A stretch of 64,000 nt of DNA. Source: Castor canadensis (lineage: Eukaryota > Chordata > Mammalia > Rodentia > Castoridae). The translations under genes were made by a program, and so were the position numbers. The stretch is taken from contig NC_133392.1 of the NCBI RefSeq assembly GCF_047511655.1, forward strand, positions 19,482,001-19,546,000, written 5' to 3'. Within the stretch, counting starts at the first letter, position 1, and each line of letters starts with the position of its first letter. The notes under the pieces were generated by a model. The model was not told where the DNA came from, ran no database searches, and saw nothing but the letters and a program-made list of their open reading frames with translations. Positions 22,600-34,855 of the stretch are shown in pieces.

Positions 22600-22835
22600 G
22601 ATAAAGAGATAGAAGCATTAATTACCCTGATTTGATCAGTACGTATTGTACATGTATTGTAGTATCACAGTGTACCCCATAAATACGTACAATTATTACC
22701 TGTTAACTAAAAAGTTCAGAATGTTTAAGGAGACGGACGTGTTAACTACCCTGTTTGATCATTACACACTGTATACATGTATCGAGTTAGCATACTGCAC
22801 CCCACAAATTTGTACAATATATTTTGTTTTTAAAT
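22600..22835 (+). repeat. Old L1 3'UTR-type repeat in two tandem copies
   Basis: Two diverged copies (about 22618-22710 and 22735-22832) of a block with 'ttaactaccctgtttgatca', 'tgtatacatgtatcgag' and 'caccccacaaatttgtacaa'. This resembles the terminal tandem units of old L1M elements. Confidence 0.5.
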
Positions 22836-22839
22836 GTTA

Positions 22840-24410
22840 ACGCTAGGCTCCACCCCACACCCACTCAGATGCACATTCACATCTTTCAGTAAGGGAAGGT
22901 GCTGGCCAAGGAAGAGAGAATGTTCTCCACTCTCTAATGAGAACAACATGGGGGAGGAGGTGAGTGGCAAGTTTTTCCACATGTGTTAGATGTCCTTCCA
23001 TGGATTTTCACAGACACTTGTACCAGCTTGCGCTGCGCTATCTGTACTTTCCATATAAGCAGCAGGCAGGTTAAGGAGAAAGCCCAGGAGGTTAGGCAAT
23101 GTCTGAAGGATAGATACTAGACCTAAAGAAAACTTGTTATATTTAAGGACCCACAAAACCAAAATAAAATACCTTATGTAGTCATCTAAGCTGGAATTCC
23201 TGAACAAATGGCCTCTCTGGGCAGCAAAGGTGCAGGGTGGGGACTGAGGACTAAATGAATGACTTGATCATCACCTTCAACTCCAACCAGTGTCTCCAGC
23301 CCACAGCAGTTCACGGTAGAGGATGATACTGCTAAGTATTTCTCAGCCATCTCACTTGACTCCAGCTCCTTTACATCCCAGTCTTTACTCCTGTAGGATA
23401 ACCTTCCCTTCAGTCTTAGAGGAGCCATTCTAGTCCCTTTTCTGGAGACTCAAGAAAGTTGAGAAGGCAGAATTTCCTTCCCTGTTTCTCAAATTTCTGC
23501 TCAGAGTCTCTCAGCAGGGTCATTGGGCTCATTTGGAAATGGGGCTGCACGCCAATTTTGTATAGTACTGGGATCCCCAAACCTCAAGTAAGAATGTTAA
23601 GAGACACAACAGTCAAGGCCTGGGGCCATCTGGAGTTCACTGAGTTGTTCACAAAATTGACTGGGTCTTGGGAGACCATCACTTCCCATCTCCATAAGCG
23701 TTCTCCTTCCTATCTCATTTCAGAAGCAAAGGGTGAGGAGATAAAATCAAAGTCCACAGTATTTGCCTTCTTGAGGTTTCTGCTGCTAGTCTGTATATGA
23801 CACCTCTTATCACTTTCCCTAAATGCTTCCCAAGCAGCCAACTGGTTTCTTAATTCCTAGGTCTGGAGTCTCTTCTCCTAAAAAGGAAACAGGTCTTTCA
23901 AGGAACTAGGGATTCCCAGCCAGGATCCAAGATTGTTGGAACAAGAGCTGCCTTTTGTTAAGGACCTAATATGCATCGTGTCCAGGGCTATATACAGAGC
24001 CAGGGCCACTTTATACACAGGCTTCTTCCTCCTGGCCTAGGTTCCTTACAGCCTTAAGTTCTACCTCCTTAGTTTGTCACATAGGGGCAGTATCTGCGAG
24101 CTTGCAAAAGCTACATGGACACCATTAAATTTTGCTAGGTTTCATTCTGTGCTAGCTGAGAGACCCAGTGCTGAGAAGAAAGACAGCCACAAAGAGAGTA
24201 ATTCTTAACCAGGCCTGTATATCACATTGCCTTGGAAGATAAATAAATACACTTAACAAGGCCTTGCCAGGGTAGGATGCAGCATGTGTATTTTAACAAA
24301 ATCCCTTGGAAGATGCTGGTGTCCACATGGTTGAAGACCCTCAACCCAAAACAATACATCTCTGGGGTTGGGAATGGAAAGCAGGTCCCAAGTGGGGGCA
24401 GGAGAGGTGT
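22840..24410. other. Intergenic DNA, no recognised gene or repeat
   Basis: Mostly unique-looking, moderately GC sequence. Short open frames only. Confidence 0.45.
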
Positions 24411-24425
24411 ACAAATTACCTGAGG

Positions 24426-24514
24426 GCTTGAACTAGAGGCATTGCTCAAGCAGTAGAAGGCCTGCCTAGCAAGAGTGAAACCCTGAGTTCATATCCCAGT
24501 ACCAACAACAACAA
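24426..24514 (+). repeat. ID-like SINE with perfect 15-bp TSD
   Basis: 'cattgctcaagcagtagaag' and 'ccctgagttcatatcccagt' mark the tRNA-derived body. ACAAATTACCTGAGG occurs at 24411-24425 and 24515-24529 as the target-site duplication. Confidence 0.85.
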
Positions 24515-24718
24515 ACAAATTACCTGAGGACTTTTAGGAAGCCAACCTGATAGAAAGAATGGGCTCAGATTGAGAACATTGTCCTGAATCTCAGGCTAGA
24601 AGGACTCCTAGACCTCCAGGAAGCTGATGTAGAGCATACAGTAGAAAGTCACTGTAAACATGGAGGTTGGTGTTGATGGCCTGAGGAAGAGCCACCTCTG
24701 GGCACACAAATGGTAGGC

Positions 24719-24965
24719 CATTATTATTATTATTCTTAATAAGAATAAATACCATTTCTTAGCACAGACCACAAGTCAAACACAATGCTGAGTAGTTTAG
24801 GCACTACCTATTATTATTATTATTATTATTATTATTATGTAATCTCAAAACAATTCCCTAACATAGATACTTTTATTTTGCCTATAAATGGAGAAAACAA
24901 GCCTCAGAGAGACTAAGTAAATTGCTGAGCTATTTAAAGGCAAGGTGGACTCTGTGTTTCCTGAT
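24719..24965 (+). repeat. MIR element with (ATT)n expansions
   Basis: (ATT)n at 24719-24735 and 24810-24838. The MIR-like sequence continues as 'tggagaaaacaagcctcaga'. Confidence 0.65.
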
Positions 24966-25450
24966 TTTTAAGCCCAACAGGCTTCATAACTCCCTACTGT
25001 AGCTCTGCTGTCTTCCTGCTGCCAAAGGGGAGGGAAGGAGCTCACCAGAAAAAGAGCATGGACAAGTGGGTAAATCCCCCTCTATCCCTGTCCCTCCCAT
25101 CCATTTGAGACAACTAAAACAGGTCAGTGTGGGGCAAGAAGTATTCCTTCATTTCACATCTGACGCTCAGCATCCTGCAGAAACATCATGCACACTCTAT
25201 ATAGGAGACTGGACACTTGCCAGTGACCAGACTGATGTCAAGAAAACAGGACACCAGCTGCCTCTACAATGTGTGGGTCCAGAAGCAGGTCTCCCTCTCC
25301 TGGGTATCTGAGCAAATCTTCCTGAAGCTTAGAAGACCTACTGCTCGAGTTTACCTGTTCACGTGTATGATGGACTGGCATGGTGAACAGCTGTCCTGCT
25401 CATCTCCTATTCCCAGAGTTCACCTGAAATAGGCTGTTTAAAAATCACAT

Positions 25451-25545
25451 GTCTGGGGACTGAAGATATAGCTCAGTCGTAAAGCATTTGCCTAGCGTGC
25501 ACAGGCCCTGGGTTCTATCCCTAGCTCTGTGAATAAATAAAAATA
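25451..25545 (+). repeat. ID-like SINE
   Basis: 'atatagctcagtcgtaaagc' (A-box region) and 'gggttctatccctagct' (B-box region), then an A-rich tail. Confidence 0.8.
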
Positions 25546-25689
25546 CTGTATTTCTAGAACAGACCCCTGGAGATTCTGATTCAGTAGGACTAGTGTGTGG
25601 TCTTTCATTTTTAACAAATACCTGAGTGATTGAATAAATAGTAAAACATAGACACACTACAGCATAAATACTTGATAAATGTGTGTGTG

Positions 25690-25817
25690 ATGAATGAATG
25701 AGTGAAGGAGTGAGTAAAGGAGTGGGTGAAGGAATGGGTGAAGGAGTGGGTGAAGGAGTGGGTGAAGGAGTGGGTGAAGGAGTGAGTGAAGGAGTGAGTG
25801 AAGGAGTGAGTGAAGGA
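25690..25817. repeat. 12-bp minisatellite (GGGTGAAGGAGT)n
   Basis: About ten head-to-tail units with G/A variation at one position (GGGTGAAGGAGT versus GAGTGAAGGAGT). The period is a multiple of three, so it leaves a frame of repeated Gly-Glu-Gly-Val that is not a gene. Confidence 0.9.
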
Positions 25818-28240
25818 CTCTACTTTTTATTGCAGTACCAGCAAGGTAAAGACTCAGATGGAGGTGTCCAAGGTGGGCAGCACTTCATTCCAGAATCAGG
25901 ATTTAGAGTAACATATATTAACTAACTCAAGGAGGTATAGAATTTTCTCATTTTTTGTCTGCAAAGGACATGTTAGTAGAGGGGGATGTTCTAATTACAA
26001 CTGTAGCTGTGCAGTTCACCAGAAAATGAAGCTGCTTAAGCTAAACAAGCCATTTGTCCTGCATTTATGTTTGAAATTAAAGTGTCAGGCAACACCCAAA
26101 TGGGCCTTGACTTCTCTGTCTTACTTTGAAGGTGACTTTTTCTAACAGGAGTGGTGAAGCTAGGTGAGAAAAGAAGGAATATTAACTTTTTTTTTTTTTT
26201 GATTATTTAGCCTGGACTTCTAGGCTGTGTCAAAATGTTTGCTACATGTGCACGCAAACTCAGGCCACACCCCCACACACAGAGACTGTGCTTAAACACA
26301 CACTCTCACCCTTTGGAACACCATGAACAGGTGTAGAACACAACGTTCCCACTACTGTCCATGCCATGCACACAGCTGGAAGAAAATGCTGCAGCAAGCC
26401 GCAAACATCTGTCAACTCACTGTCTTGCTGGGGGGAAGGGAGGGAGAAGAGAGGCACCAGGGAAAAATCCATGGCTTTCTCTGAGCTGTTAATTTCTCTA
26501 TCTTGTTCCCTTGGGGATCCCACTGTTATTAAAGGCTGATGGGTAGCAAAGGGAAAGTGTCCACCCATAAGCATTGTCAGGAACTACGTTCCTCACCACC
26601 TTCTGTGCTTCTCACCACGGATGCCATTTTTACCAACACACATGACAAGTCCTGCCACTGCCTTCCTCTCTCAAGTGCTAGCACATTCTGTCCTGGCCTA
26701 GAAAATTAAGCCAAGTGTTTTCTGTTTCTGCAAAGGCCTCTGGCCAAGACCAAAACTATAGCTGTTGATGCCAGGATCAACTCTACCTTGGGATTCCAAG
26801 GAAGGCTGGGCTCCCAGCTGGCTCTCTGCTGAGGCCTCAATCTTCAGGGTACAGCTCTGTGCTTCCACTAAGATGTGATGTGACCCTCAAGCGTTTGCGG
26901 GCACACAAAGAGCAACACCACCTACCTTAGTCCTCACAAATGCGTGTCCTTTCTTACCACGTACAGCAGAGTTACATGGCCCGCTTTGTCCAGAAGCTCG
27001 AGGAAAAGCAAACTCTGAATTGGTTATGGTAAGTAATGACTATTCTCGAGCATAACAGGTGGGATAGAGCCACTGGCCCTTGGGTATAAAGGAGACATTT
27101 GTCACCAACATTAATAACTCTTAAGCTAACATTCCATTAATCTAATTAGGTGAGGTGAATCACCCTTTACGTTTACTCAAAGCAACCATGGGGACACTAT
27201 GCCTGAAACACACACACACAAGAGAGGGAGAAAGACAGAGACAATCTGGCTGGAAGTAATCTTTTCTCCATTCTCCCTATTTGAGGACAGCAAGCATAAA
27301 CCCTTCCTTCCTAAAGTCACCCCTGCCTGACAGGAGTCATTCAATGGGAGGCGTTCAAATGAGCCCTGAATAATATGGGCTTTGGAGTAAAATAACGTGG
27401 GTTCCAGTCCTGCTTCTGTCATTTAATAACTATATTTACTAAACTTCTCTAGACCTCAGTTTCCTCACATGGAAAATGGGGTGGGTGGTTTTACACTCTC
27501 ACACATATTCTTAAATGGAGATTAAATGTGTGAAGACATGGGAAATATGGAGCACAGAGTTGAGTTTAATGGGTGCTCAATAGACTTTAGGTACATTTGT
27601 TGTTGTTTTGGTTTATTTACCAACACTTTCTCCTTTATTAAGCTGAATCTTCTGAGACAGATGTAAATAGACCCTAAGATCTGCCATCTTACACATGAAT
27701 AGTTAACAAATTAGCATGAGAAATAAGAATAAAAAAAAATGAAAGTGGGAAATCTGACTTTAATAGTTTTAACATGTCTTTGCTACATTGCTGTGTAATA
27801 GGCAAGAGAAGGGATGGAAGTTAATGGTTTTGGACCATTCATAATGACACACATGGAGTTGGGCTTTACGGGGAAGCCTCTCAAAGGGGTCATTGAGTTC
27901 TAAAATTTGTAACAGATGTAAAATGGGATTTCCCTTCTTGGAAGGCAATTCAAAAACAAAATTCATGCCTGTCTGTTGATCTGGAGTCAGATGTATACCA
28001 GGCTGTATGTGAAGAAGGAGCTAGAGAAAGAGTCAGACTCCTAAAACTGATGGAAACTTAGATTAAAGGGGATAAATAGACCAGGGCTGTATCAGGATGC
28101 TTTCTTTCACAATTGGAGCCAATGCTAACTAAAACAGAATAGAAAATGGATTGATTCACATAAGTGAAATTTGGTTCAAGCTGTGGGTAGAAATGCCTTT
28201 GGGCAAGGTTGATACAGTGAGTCAATATTGTCACTAAGAA
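25818..28240. other. Intergenic DNA with one MIR
   Basis: Antisense MIR at about 27405-27600 ('tctagacctcagtttcctca' then 'catggaaaatgggg'). The rest looks unique and has no supported gene. Confidence 0.45.

Positions 28241-28243
<3 letters not shown>

Positions 28244-28334
<91 letters not shown>
28244..28334. repeat. Compound (CT)n(CA)n microsatellite
   Basis: About 18 CT units (28244-28280) run directly into about 27 CA units (28280-28334), without interruption. Confidence 0.97.
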
Positions 28335-28336
<2 letters not shown>

Positions 28337-28614
28337 GAGAAAGGAAAGAGGATTAAACAGAGTAATAGATATAAGGAACCATGATGTAGTCCCCCAAAAC
28401 AAACATATGAGGAAGAAGCCACCTCAGTCATCCTTAGCACTCCAGTTTCCAGATTTCACCACTGTGAAGCTGAGCTGAAGCTCTTGTTTCTCACTCTTGG
28501 ATTCCGTGTGATTCCAGAGCCCACACAACTACTTCCCTCTTTTTAGTCTGAATTGGTTTCTGTTCTGTACAATCAGAACACTTGATTAGAATGAATGCAA
28601 GAGAGTTAATTTCA

Positions 28615-28720
28615 CAAAAATATTTATTAAGCACTTGCAATAAGTCATATCTAGTGCTAGACATTGAGGAATACAGTTATCCACAAGACATGATTTCCAA
28701 GTCTGTGCACTGAGAAGTCT
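28615..28720 (+). repeat. MIR-like element
   Basis: 'atatttattaagcacttgca' and 'tagtgctagacattgaggaa' fit the MIR 5' half. Confidence 0.5.
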
Positions 28721-29610
28721 TTGAGAGGAATCAATTTCTATTGGCTTTTCAGACACTCAAAATATTTCAAAAAAAATGGAGCTTTTTAGAACATCACATT
28801 TTGAATTATCCCTTTGTCCAATCATGCTGAAATGAAAGATAAACCAGAAAATTTCTAAACATTCCCACTCCTAGTTCCAGACAAAATGAAGCAAACCTAT
28901 TGTAGCCTCTCTCTGCCACCAAATGTTTCAATGAAAATTGAACATCACAACAAAAAACATCAGGAAAACATAAAATTCAACTACTTAAAAGTAAATAGTA
29001 GCAGACAGATTAAGAAGGGAAAACAAAAATTGAAGAAGAAACCCACAGGTGAACATTTCCCGTTTATTTATTTTTCGTCTTTTTTTCTGTCAAATTTGAC
29101 CCACAGAGGGCCTCTGATGGAATTGAGCAGCAGATGTGAGCAACTGAAACAGAGAGAGAAACTCTGTCTTACTGGCTAGAGAACCAGGCAAAGATCTAAT
29201 GTGAGCTGGAAAATAGGGAAAGACTCAGGGAAAATTATTTTCTTATGTTTCTCTAAAACTCTCCTGGTTCAGCCACTAGAGAGCTCCCAGTTGGGAAAGT
29301 GTTTGGCAGCAGCGTGGGCAGCCAGAATTTAGAGGCGAAAAAATAATACTTTTCTGGCAGGAGGGGAAGAGGGAAAAGAGGACCCTGTGCTGTGAAAGGT
29401 GAATGGGACTGGGGAGTGGGGCTCAGTTACCTTTTTGTTGCTGTTCATCTCACTGCTCTGCAGAGGAAGGGCTCTCACTGAGTGGCAGGATCATGAGTGA
29501 CAAACTTCAAAAGAAGTCTTCATTTCTATCCAAATGAATGGGAAATGGGGGACCCCAGAAGGCTGAACACTTGGGGGAACTGTGGCGAGTGATGTATGTC
29601 AGAAGCATAG
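28721..29610. other. Intergenic DNA, nothing recognised
   Basis: Unique-looking sequence. Reading frames are short and show no family resemblance. Confidence 0.4.
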
Positions 29611-29614
29611 ACAG

Positions 29615-29936
29615 TAGCCAGATGTGGTTATTCACATTTATAATCTCAGCTACTTGGGAGGTGGAGATTGGGAAGATTGCAGTTCAAGACTAGCCCAGGC
29701 AAATAGTTAGCTGTATCCCATCTCAATCAAAATCTGGGAGCAAGTGCCATCCCACCTAGTCTGTAAGCATAAGTGGGAGGATCACAATCCAACCCAGCCC
29801 AGGAAAAACACAAGACCCTATTCTCAAAATAACTAAAGAGAAAAGGGCTGTAGGGTGACTCAAGTGGTAAAACACTTACTTAGCAAGTGCAAGTTCCTGA
29901 GTTCAAACAACAGTCCCATCAAAAAATAAATAAAAA
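29615..29936 (+). repeat. Composite B1-like plus ID-like SINE
   Basis: The left part reads 'atctcagctacttgggaggt' and 'agttcaagactagcccaggc'. The right part reads 'gggtgactcaagtggtaaaa' and 'cctgagttcaaacaacagtc', then an A-rich tail. This is the sense version of the dimer at 762-975, with an extra internal segment. Confidence 0.8.
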
Positions 29937-31405
29937 GAAGAAATACAGATGGTCATGATTGTGTTCTTCCACAATGCCAGGCTTTTTTTTACTGAATAAC
30001 AGTAAATTCACATGTTACACCAATTTCATTGATGTTAGTTCTCCAAGTACTACTGATGTCACTTGATAGCCATAAGCCATTGGCAAACAGGTTCTTTTAC
30101 CCCAATCTTAATTACTAATATTAACTCTTAGATCACATATTACACTTTGCAATAATATATAGGTTACAGAACAGCTCAAGAAAGGTTTAAGGAGGCTGTA
30201 GGGTTTAAAGAGGCCTTGCTGAAGTCAACAGCAGAGAACTGATAGGATGCAAAGGGTCACTGCAGGTGGTTAGATATTAATGTAACAACTCAGTTACTGT
30301 TGAGGCAGTGGTGGTGTCAAAATAAAGAGTTGCTTCAAGGTGCAATGCTGGTTCAAGGCCAGAGCTGGTTCTGAGCCTACTGAATCTGGACTGGTGGGTC
30401 ACCTCAAGCATGGGGACATGTTAAGCAGAAGCCCTGGGGACAGTGTCAGGAGTTCCTTGCATGTTGACCCTTAATAGATGCACCAGATGGTCTGATGTCA
30501 GCATATATCACCTTACTCCAGAGTTAGGTATCGCTCCTTTTATATGGACTTTTTTATATGATCCGAGTGAAAGAGTTGCATCATTCCTTGGTCTGGTATG
30601 TAGAGTAAGCTCGTGGGTCTGCATTTTCTGACATGGGTTTGAAATACCCATGTGTCCATGTGTTCCTGTTTTAATTGGTAAGTTTATAAATGGCACTCTT
30701 TTATTTGTGTAAATAGGTTTTTTATCAGTCTGCCTCTTCTTGGCTTGTGCTGGACAGATGATGGTTGTTTACTTACATGAACAACAAATAGAGTCATTCT
30801 GCCTCAGTTTGCTTTATAAAGCAAACTGATGCTTTATAAAATGAAGTAACTCAGGGTGAGGCACAGCCTGTACAATATGGAATAAGTTTGGAGCAGGGAC
30901 AGCCTGGTCTCCACAGGAACTCAAAGAGAAAATAGCTGGAGAAGAGGTCCTCTAGGCTTGTATATGTGCATAACTGAGATGTGTAGAAGGCAGCACAGCA
31001 AAGGTTTACATACTGGGTTTTGGAAATAAGGCCCCAGAGGAGAGACAAAGCTTGTGATCTGAAACCAACTAGAATGATTTCTTGTGAAAATAAACCAAAC
31101 ATATTTTTATAGGATGAAGAGTAATGCTCATGTCCAGGATAAAATCCAAAATAATTTGACACATATAATATCAAGTAAACGTCTGGGTGGTAGGGGGAAA
31201 TAAATGCCCAACCTGAGGTATTAGATATAATTATCTAACAGAGCTTAAAAAGGTATTATAATTAGGCTCCAAGATGTACAGGTAAATACTCATGATGTAA
31301 AACTTCTCAGAAGGAAAATAGGAAAGGTAGAGAGGAACTTAGGACAAATTGTAAAGTAAAAAAAATTAATAAAAACTCACTAGCTGAAAGCTTTAGAGTT
31401 AAATT
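29937..31405. other. Intergenic DNA, unclassified
   Basis: No gene seen. 'caaaataaagagttgcttc' near 30320 and the TATA-like 'ttttatatggac' near 30537 hint at LTR-like fragments, without enough structure to name a family. Confidence 0.35.
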
Positions 31406-31409
31406 CTTG

Positions 31410-31690
31410 TCTCTTTCAGCTCCTGTGGCTCCTTGCACTCCTTGGCTTGCAGCAGTATCACACAGTCTCTTCCTCCTCCTTTACATGGCCATCTGCCCTC
31501 TGTGTCTCCATGTCCAAATCTCCCTCTCTGTTCTCATAAAGACACAAATCACTGGATTTAGGACCCACCCTAGACCTTGAGATCTTAACAAATTGCATCT
31601 GCAAAAACCCCATTTCCAAATAAGGTCACATTTAAGTCTCTGGATCAACATAAATTTTGAGGGAATGCTGTTGACCCCATTAGTCACAAG
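31410..31690 (-). repeat. Ancient LTR-like repeat, probably of the ERVL/MaLR kind
   Basis: 'ttctcataaagacacaaatc', 'aggacccaccctagac' and 'ccatttccaaataaggtcac' follow the order of a well-known old mammalian LTR family in antisense. It is a fossil and the family name is uncertain. Confidence 0.4.
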
Positions 31691-31849
31691 AGCAGAATAA
31701 AGATCACAAAGGAAAGGCAAAGACTCACAGCAGAGAAGGGGCACCAGTGAGTGCACTTGACTTCTTGCTAATCTTTGAAGAAAGCTTTCACCTTGTCTCT
31801 GTTGAGTATATTAGCTAGGGGCTGGTTACAAGCTCCTTATTTCTTTGTA

Positions 31850-32655
31850 GAGATTCATTCTTTTTCTGCATCTACAGAGATCATATGATTGTTATTCCGT
31901 ATTCTACTAACCTGCTGTATTATGTTTATTGATTTGCTTAATCTTATATCCCAAGGATAAATCCCATTTAACCATGGTATATGATCCTTTTAATTTGCTG
32001 CTGAATTTGATTCGCTAAGCACTTTATTGAGCACTCTTACATCTATGTTCATAAGGGATATTGACCTGTGATTTCTTTTATTGTAGTCTCCTGGAAATAA
32101 CTCTGTATCAGTTTGTAAAGACCTTCATAAATTTTTTATAGTTGCATAGTATTCCATTGTACACATCATGGCTTACTTAACCAAAATCCTGTTCTTAGAC
32201 ATCCAGTTTCCAACATTTTGCCATTATAAATAATGCTACAATGAAAAACTTTATGCATATGTACTTTCATACTGTTGGGGATGTATCTTCAGGATAAATT
32301 ACTAGAAGTGGGACTGCTGAGTTGAAAAGAAAATACATACATCATTGTATTATAGTTAAATTTCCCTCTACAGAAGTTGAACTAGTCTGTATTCCCACCA
32401 GTAATGTATTAGGGACTCTCTTCTGCCTAAAGTCTTACTAAATGAACATATGGTCAGACTTATGGTATGTCCACATAGCATTTGTTTACATTTCCTTTAT
32501 AAGTAAAGTTGAACATCCTTTCTATATGGTTATGGGTCAATTTTGCATCTTTTGCTACTAACCACCTCCACTCCTCACCATTATATTCTCAACATAACAA
32601 ACACCAATATTTTAAATCTATAATCAAATAACTTCCTTCTTCTGCTCAAAATGAT
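31850..32655 (-). repeat. Old LINE-1 fragments (RT region and a 3' end)
   Basis: 31860-32100 is antisense L1 ORF2 reverse-transcriptase sequence ('cccaaggataaatcccattt'). 32130-32560 is an antisense old L1 3' end ('ttgcatagtattccattgta'). Both are heavily mutated. Confidence 0.7.
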
Positions 32656-32825
32656 GACAAAGATAAAAATAGTAACTTATTCTATGCACTTTATATTTGT
32701 AAACTCATTTAATCCTTATAACATTAACACTAATAGTAGCTAGATACTCACATTATCCCATCCTAGATAGAAGTAAATGTGAAACATAGAGCTGAAATAA
32801 TTTGCCTGCGGTCACATAGCTGGGA
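32655..32825 (+). repeat. MIR element
   Basis: 'actcatttaatccttataac' and 'tgcctgcggtcacatagctg' are in MIR order. Confidence 0.65.
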
Positions 32826-32899
32826 TGGTACATTTATTACAACAGATAAACCAACAGTGATGCATCATTAGGCTCTAAAGTCCATAGGGGTTACATTAA

Positions 32900-34524
32900 G
32901 GTCCGCTCTTAATATCATACATTCTAGGAGTTTTGACAAATGTATAATGACATGCATCTAACATCATATTATTATATGGAATAATTTCACCACTCTGAAA
33001 GTCTTCTATAATCCCCTTATTCATCTCTCTCTCCTCCCTTACTCCTGGCAACTTTTTTTTTCCGACTGCTTCTTCACTTAGTTTAGGGGTACTCCCTAAA
33101 CTAAGTTTCAACGGAAACTGTATGAAGCTCTGACAGTGTTTGTTATGCCTCTTTCTATAGTGCATTCATTTTTAGTACTGAGTAGCATTCCAGTGTTTGG
33201 ATGTCCTGGAATCCACTCATCTATTGAAAGACATCTTGATTTCTTATGATTATGAGTAATGTGACTGTAAACATAAAAGCAGGTTTTGGATTGGATGTTA
33301 GTTTTCAGCTAATTCAAATAAGTACCAAAGAGTGTGATCAGATGGTAAGAATGTGTTTAGCTTTGTAAAAAAAAGAAAAGAAAGAAAAAGAAAAAACTGC
33401 CAAATTGTCTTCCAAAATGACTTTTGCCATTTTGCGTTCTCAATAAATAAGACATTCTATGACTCCACATTTGCCAGCATTTGTGCCATCAATGTTTTAG
33501 ATTTTGGGTATTTTCATAGGTGTGCAATGGTATTTTATTAATTTGAAATTCTCTAATGAAGTTGACCATCTTTTCAGAAGCTTGCTTTTCTTTTGCCCAT
33601 TTTGTAATCAGGTTGCTACCTTTATTATGTTGAATTTTAAGAGTTCTTTGTGTGATTTGAATACAAGACCCTTATCAGATATACCTTTTGCAAATATTTC
33701 CTCAGTCTCTGGGGTCTTTTGCAGAGAAAAAATTTTAATTTTAACAAAATTCAACATGACTTATTTCTTTCATGGATTGCGCCCTTGGTGTTGTGTCTAA
33801 ACAGCCATTGCCTTCCAGACCACATTCTAGGAGTTTGTAGTTTTGCATTTTATATTTATGTACATGGTCATTTCCAAATTTCCAACTTAGATTCAATTAA
33901 AGAGAGAGGGAAGGTGGGGGAAAGAGATCAAGTATTCCCACATCATTTGTTGAAAAGACTATCCTTACTTCATTGAATTGCCTTTGCTCCTTTGGAAAGA
34001 TTAGTGATTTATATTTCTGTGGGTCTCTTTTGAGTCTCACAGTACTGTGACTTGACTTTGATCTATTTGTTTATTCGTTCATCACTACCACACTATCTGG
34101 ATTACTGTTGCTCTATAGTAAGTCTAAGTAGGATAGTATCAGCCACCTGACTTCTCTTTCTCCTTTAATTTTTGTTGACTATTCTGGATCTTTTGCTTCT
34201 CCATACAGATTTTAATATGAGTTTATCAATGTCTATAAAATGACTTTCTGAGATTTTAGTTGAGATTATGTTCAATCTATAGATCAGGTTGTAAGAACTT
34301 CGCAATATTGTCTTTCTATCCATGAACATGGAATATCTCTCCATTTGTTTAGCTTTTATTTCTCTCATCAGGTATTTGTATTTTTCCCATTGTAGATTTT
34401 GTACATATTTTGTTAGGTCTATATCCAAATATTTGGGGCAGAGGGAACTAATGTAAATGATATTGTTTTAAATTTCAAATTCCAACTGTTCTTTGATGGC
34501 ATATAAGAAAGCAACTGACTTTTT
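32900..34524 (-). repeat. Old LINE-1, 3' part of ORF2 and 3'UTR
   Basis: The antisense L1 3'UTR is followed by the ORF2 C-terminal region. A surviving minus-strand frame at 34165-34428 reads MERYSMFMDRKTILRS..LILKSVWRSKRSRIVNKN, matching the L1 ORF2 C-terminal domain. Many other breaks are present and it is not active. Confidence 0.8.
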
Positions 34525-34770
34525 TGCAAATAACCCTTCTCATCACCTTTTCCCCCTCCATCCTCCTGCTGGTTCCCCACTGAAATGGTGCCCCTTTTAT
34601 GTTCATGTCCCTTTTTTTCATATCAAGATTCCACATCAGAGAAAATATGCAAATCCATCTTCCTGAGTCTGGCTTATTTGGTTTACCATGATGATCTCCA
34701 GTCCAATCCATCTCCCCAAAAGCGACATAATTTAATGCTCCATTGCATATGTAGGGCACTACATTTTCTT

Positions 34771-34855
34771 TACTTTTTGTGGTACTGGGGATTGAACCCA
34801 AGGACTTGTGCATGCTACTCAAGTGCTGTGATGCCTAAGTCATAACCTCGGTCCA
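34771..34855 (-). repeat. ID-like SINE inside a LINE-1
   Basis: 'gtggtactggggattgaacc' and 'gacttgtgcatgctactc' are foreign to the surrounding L1, whose sequence resumes with 'actcatttatgtgtcgatgg'. Confidence 0.8.

Noticed and set aside
25698-25925. 75-codon frame of Gly-Glu-Gly-Val repeats
   Set aside because: It is a translation of the 12-bp minisatellite, whose period is a multiple of three.
28058-28440. Frames with long Cys-Val and Arg-Glu runs
   Set aside because: They are translations of the (CT)n(CA)n microsatellite.
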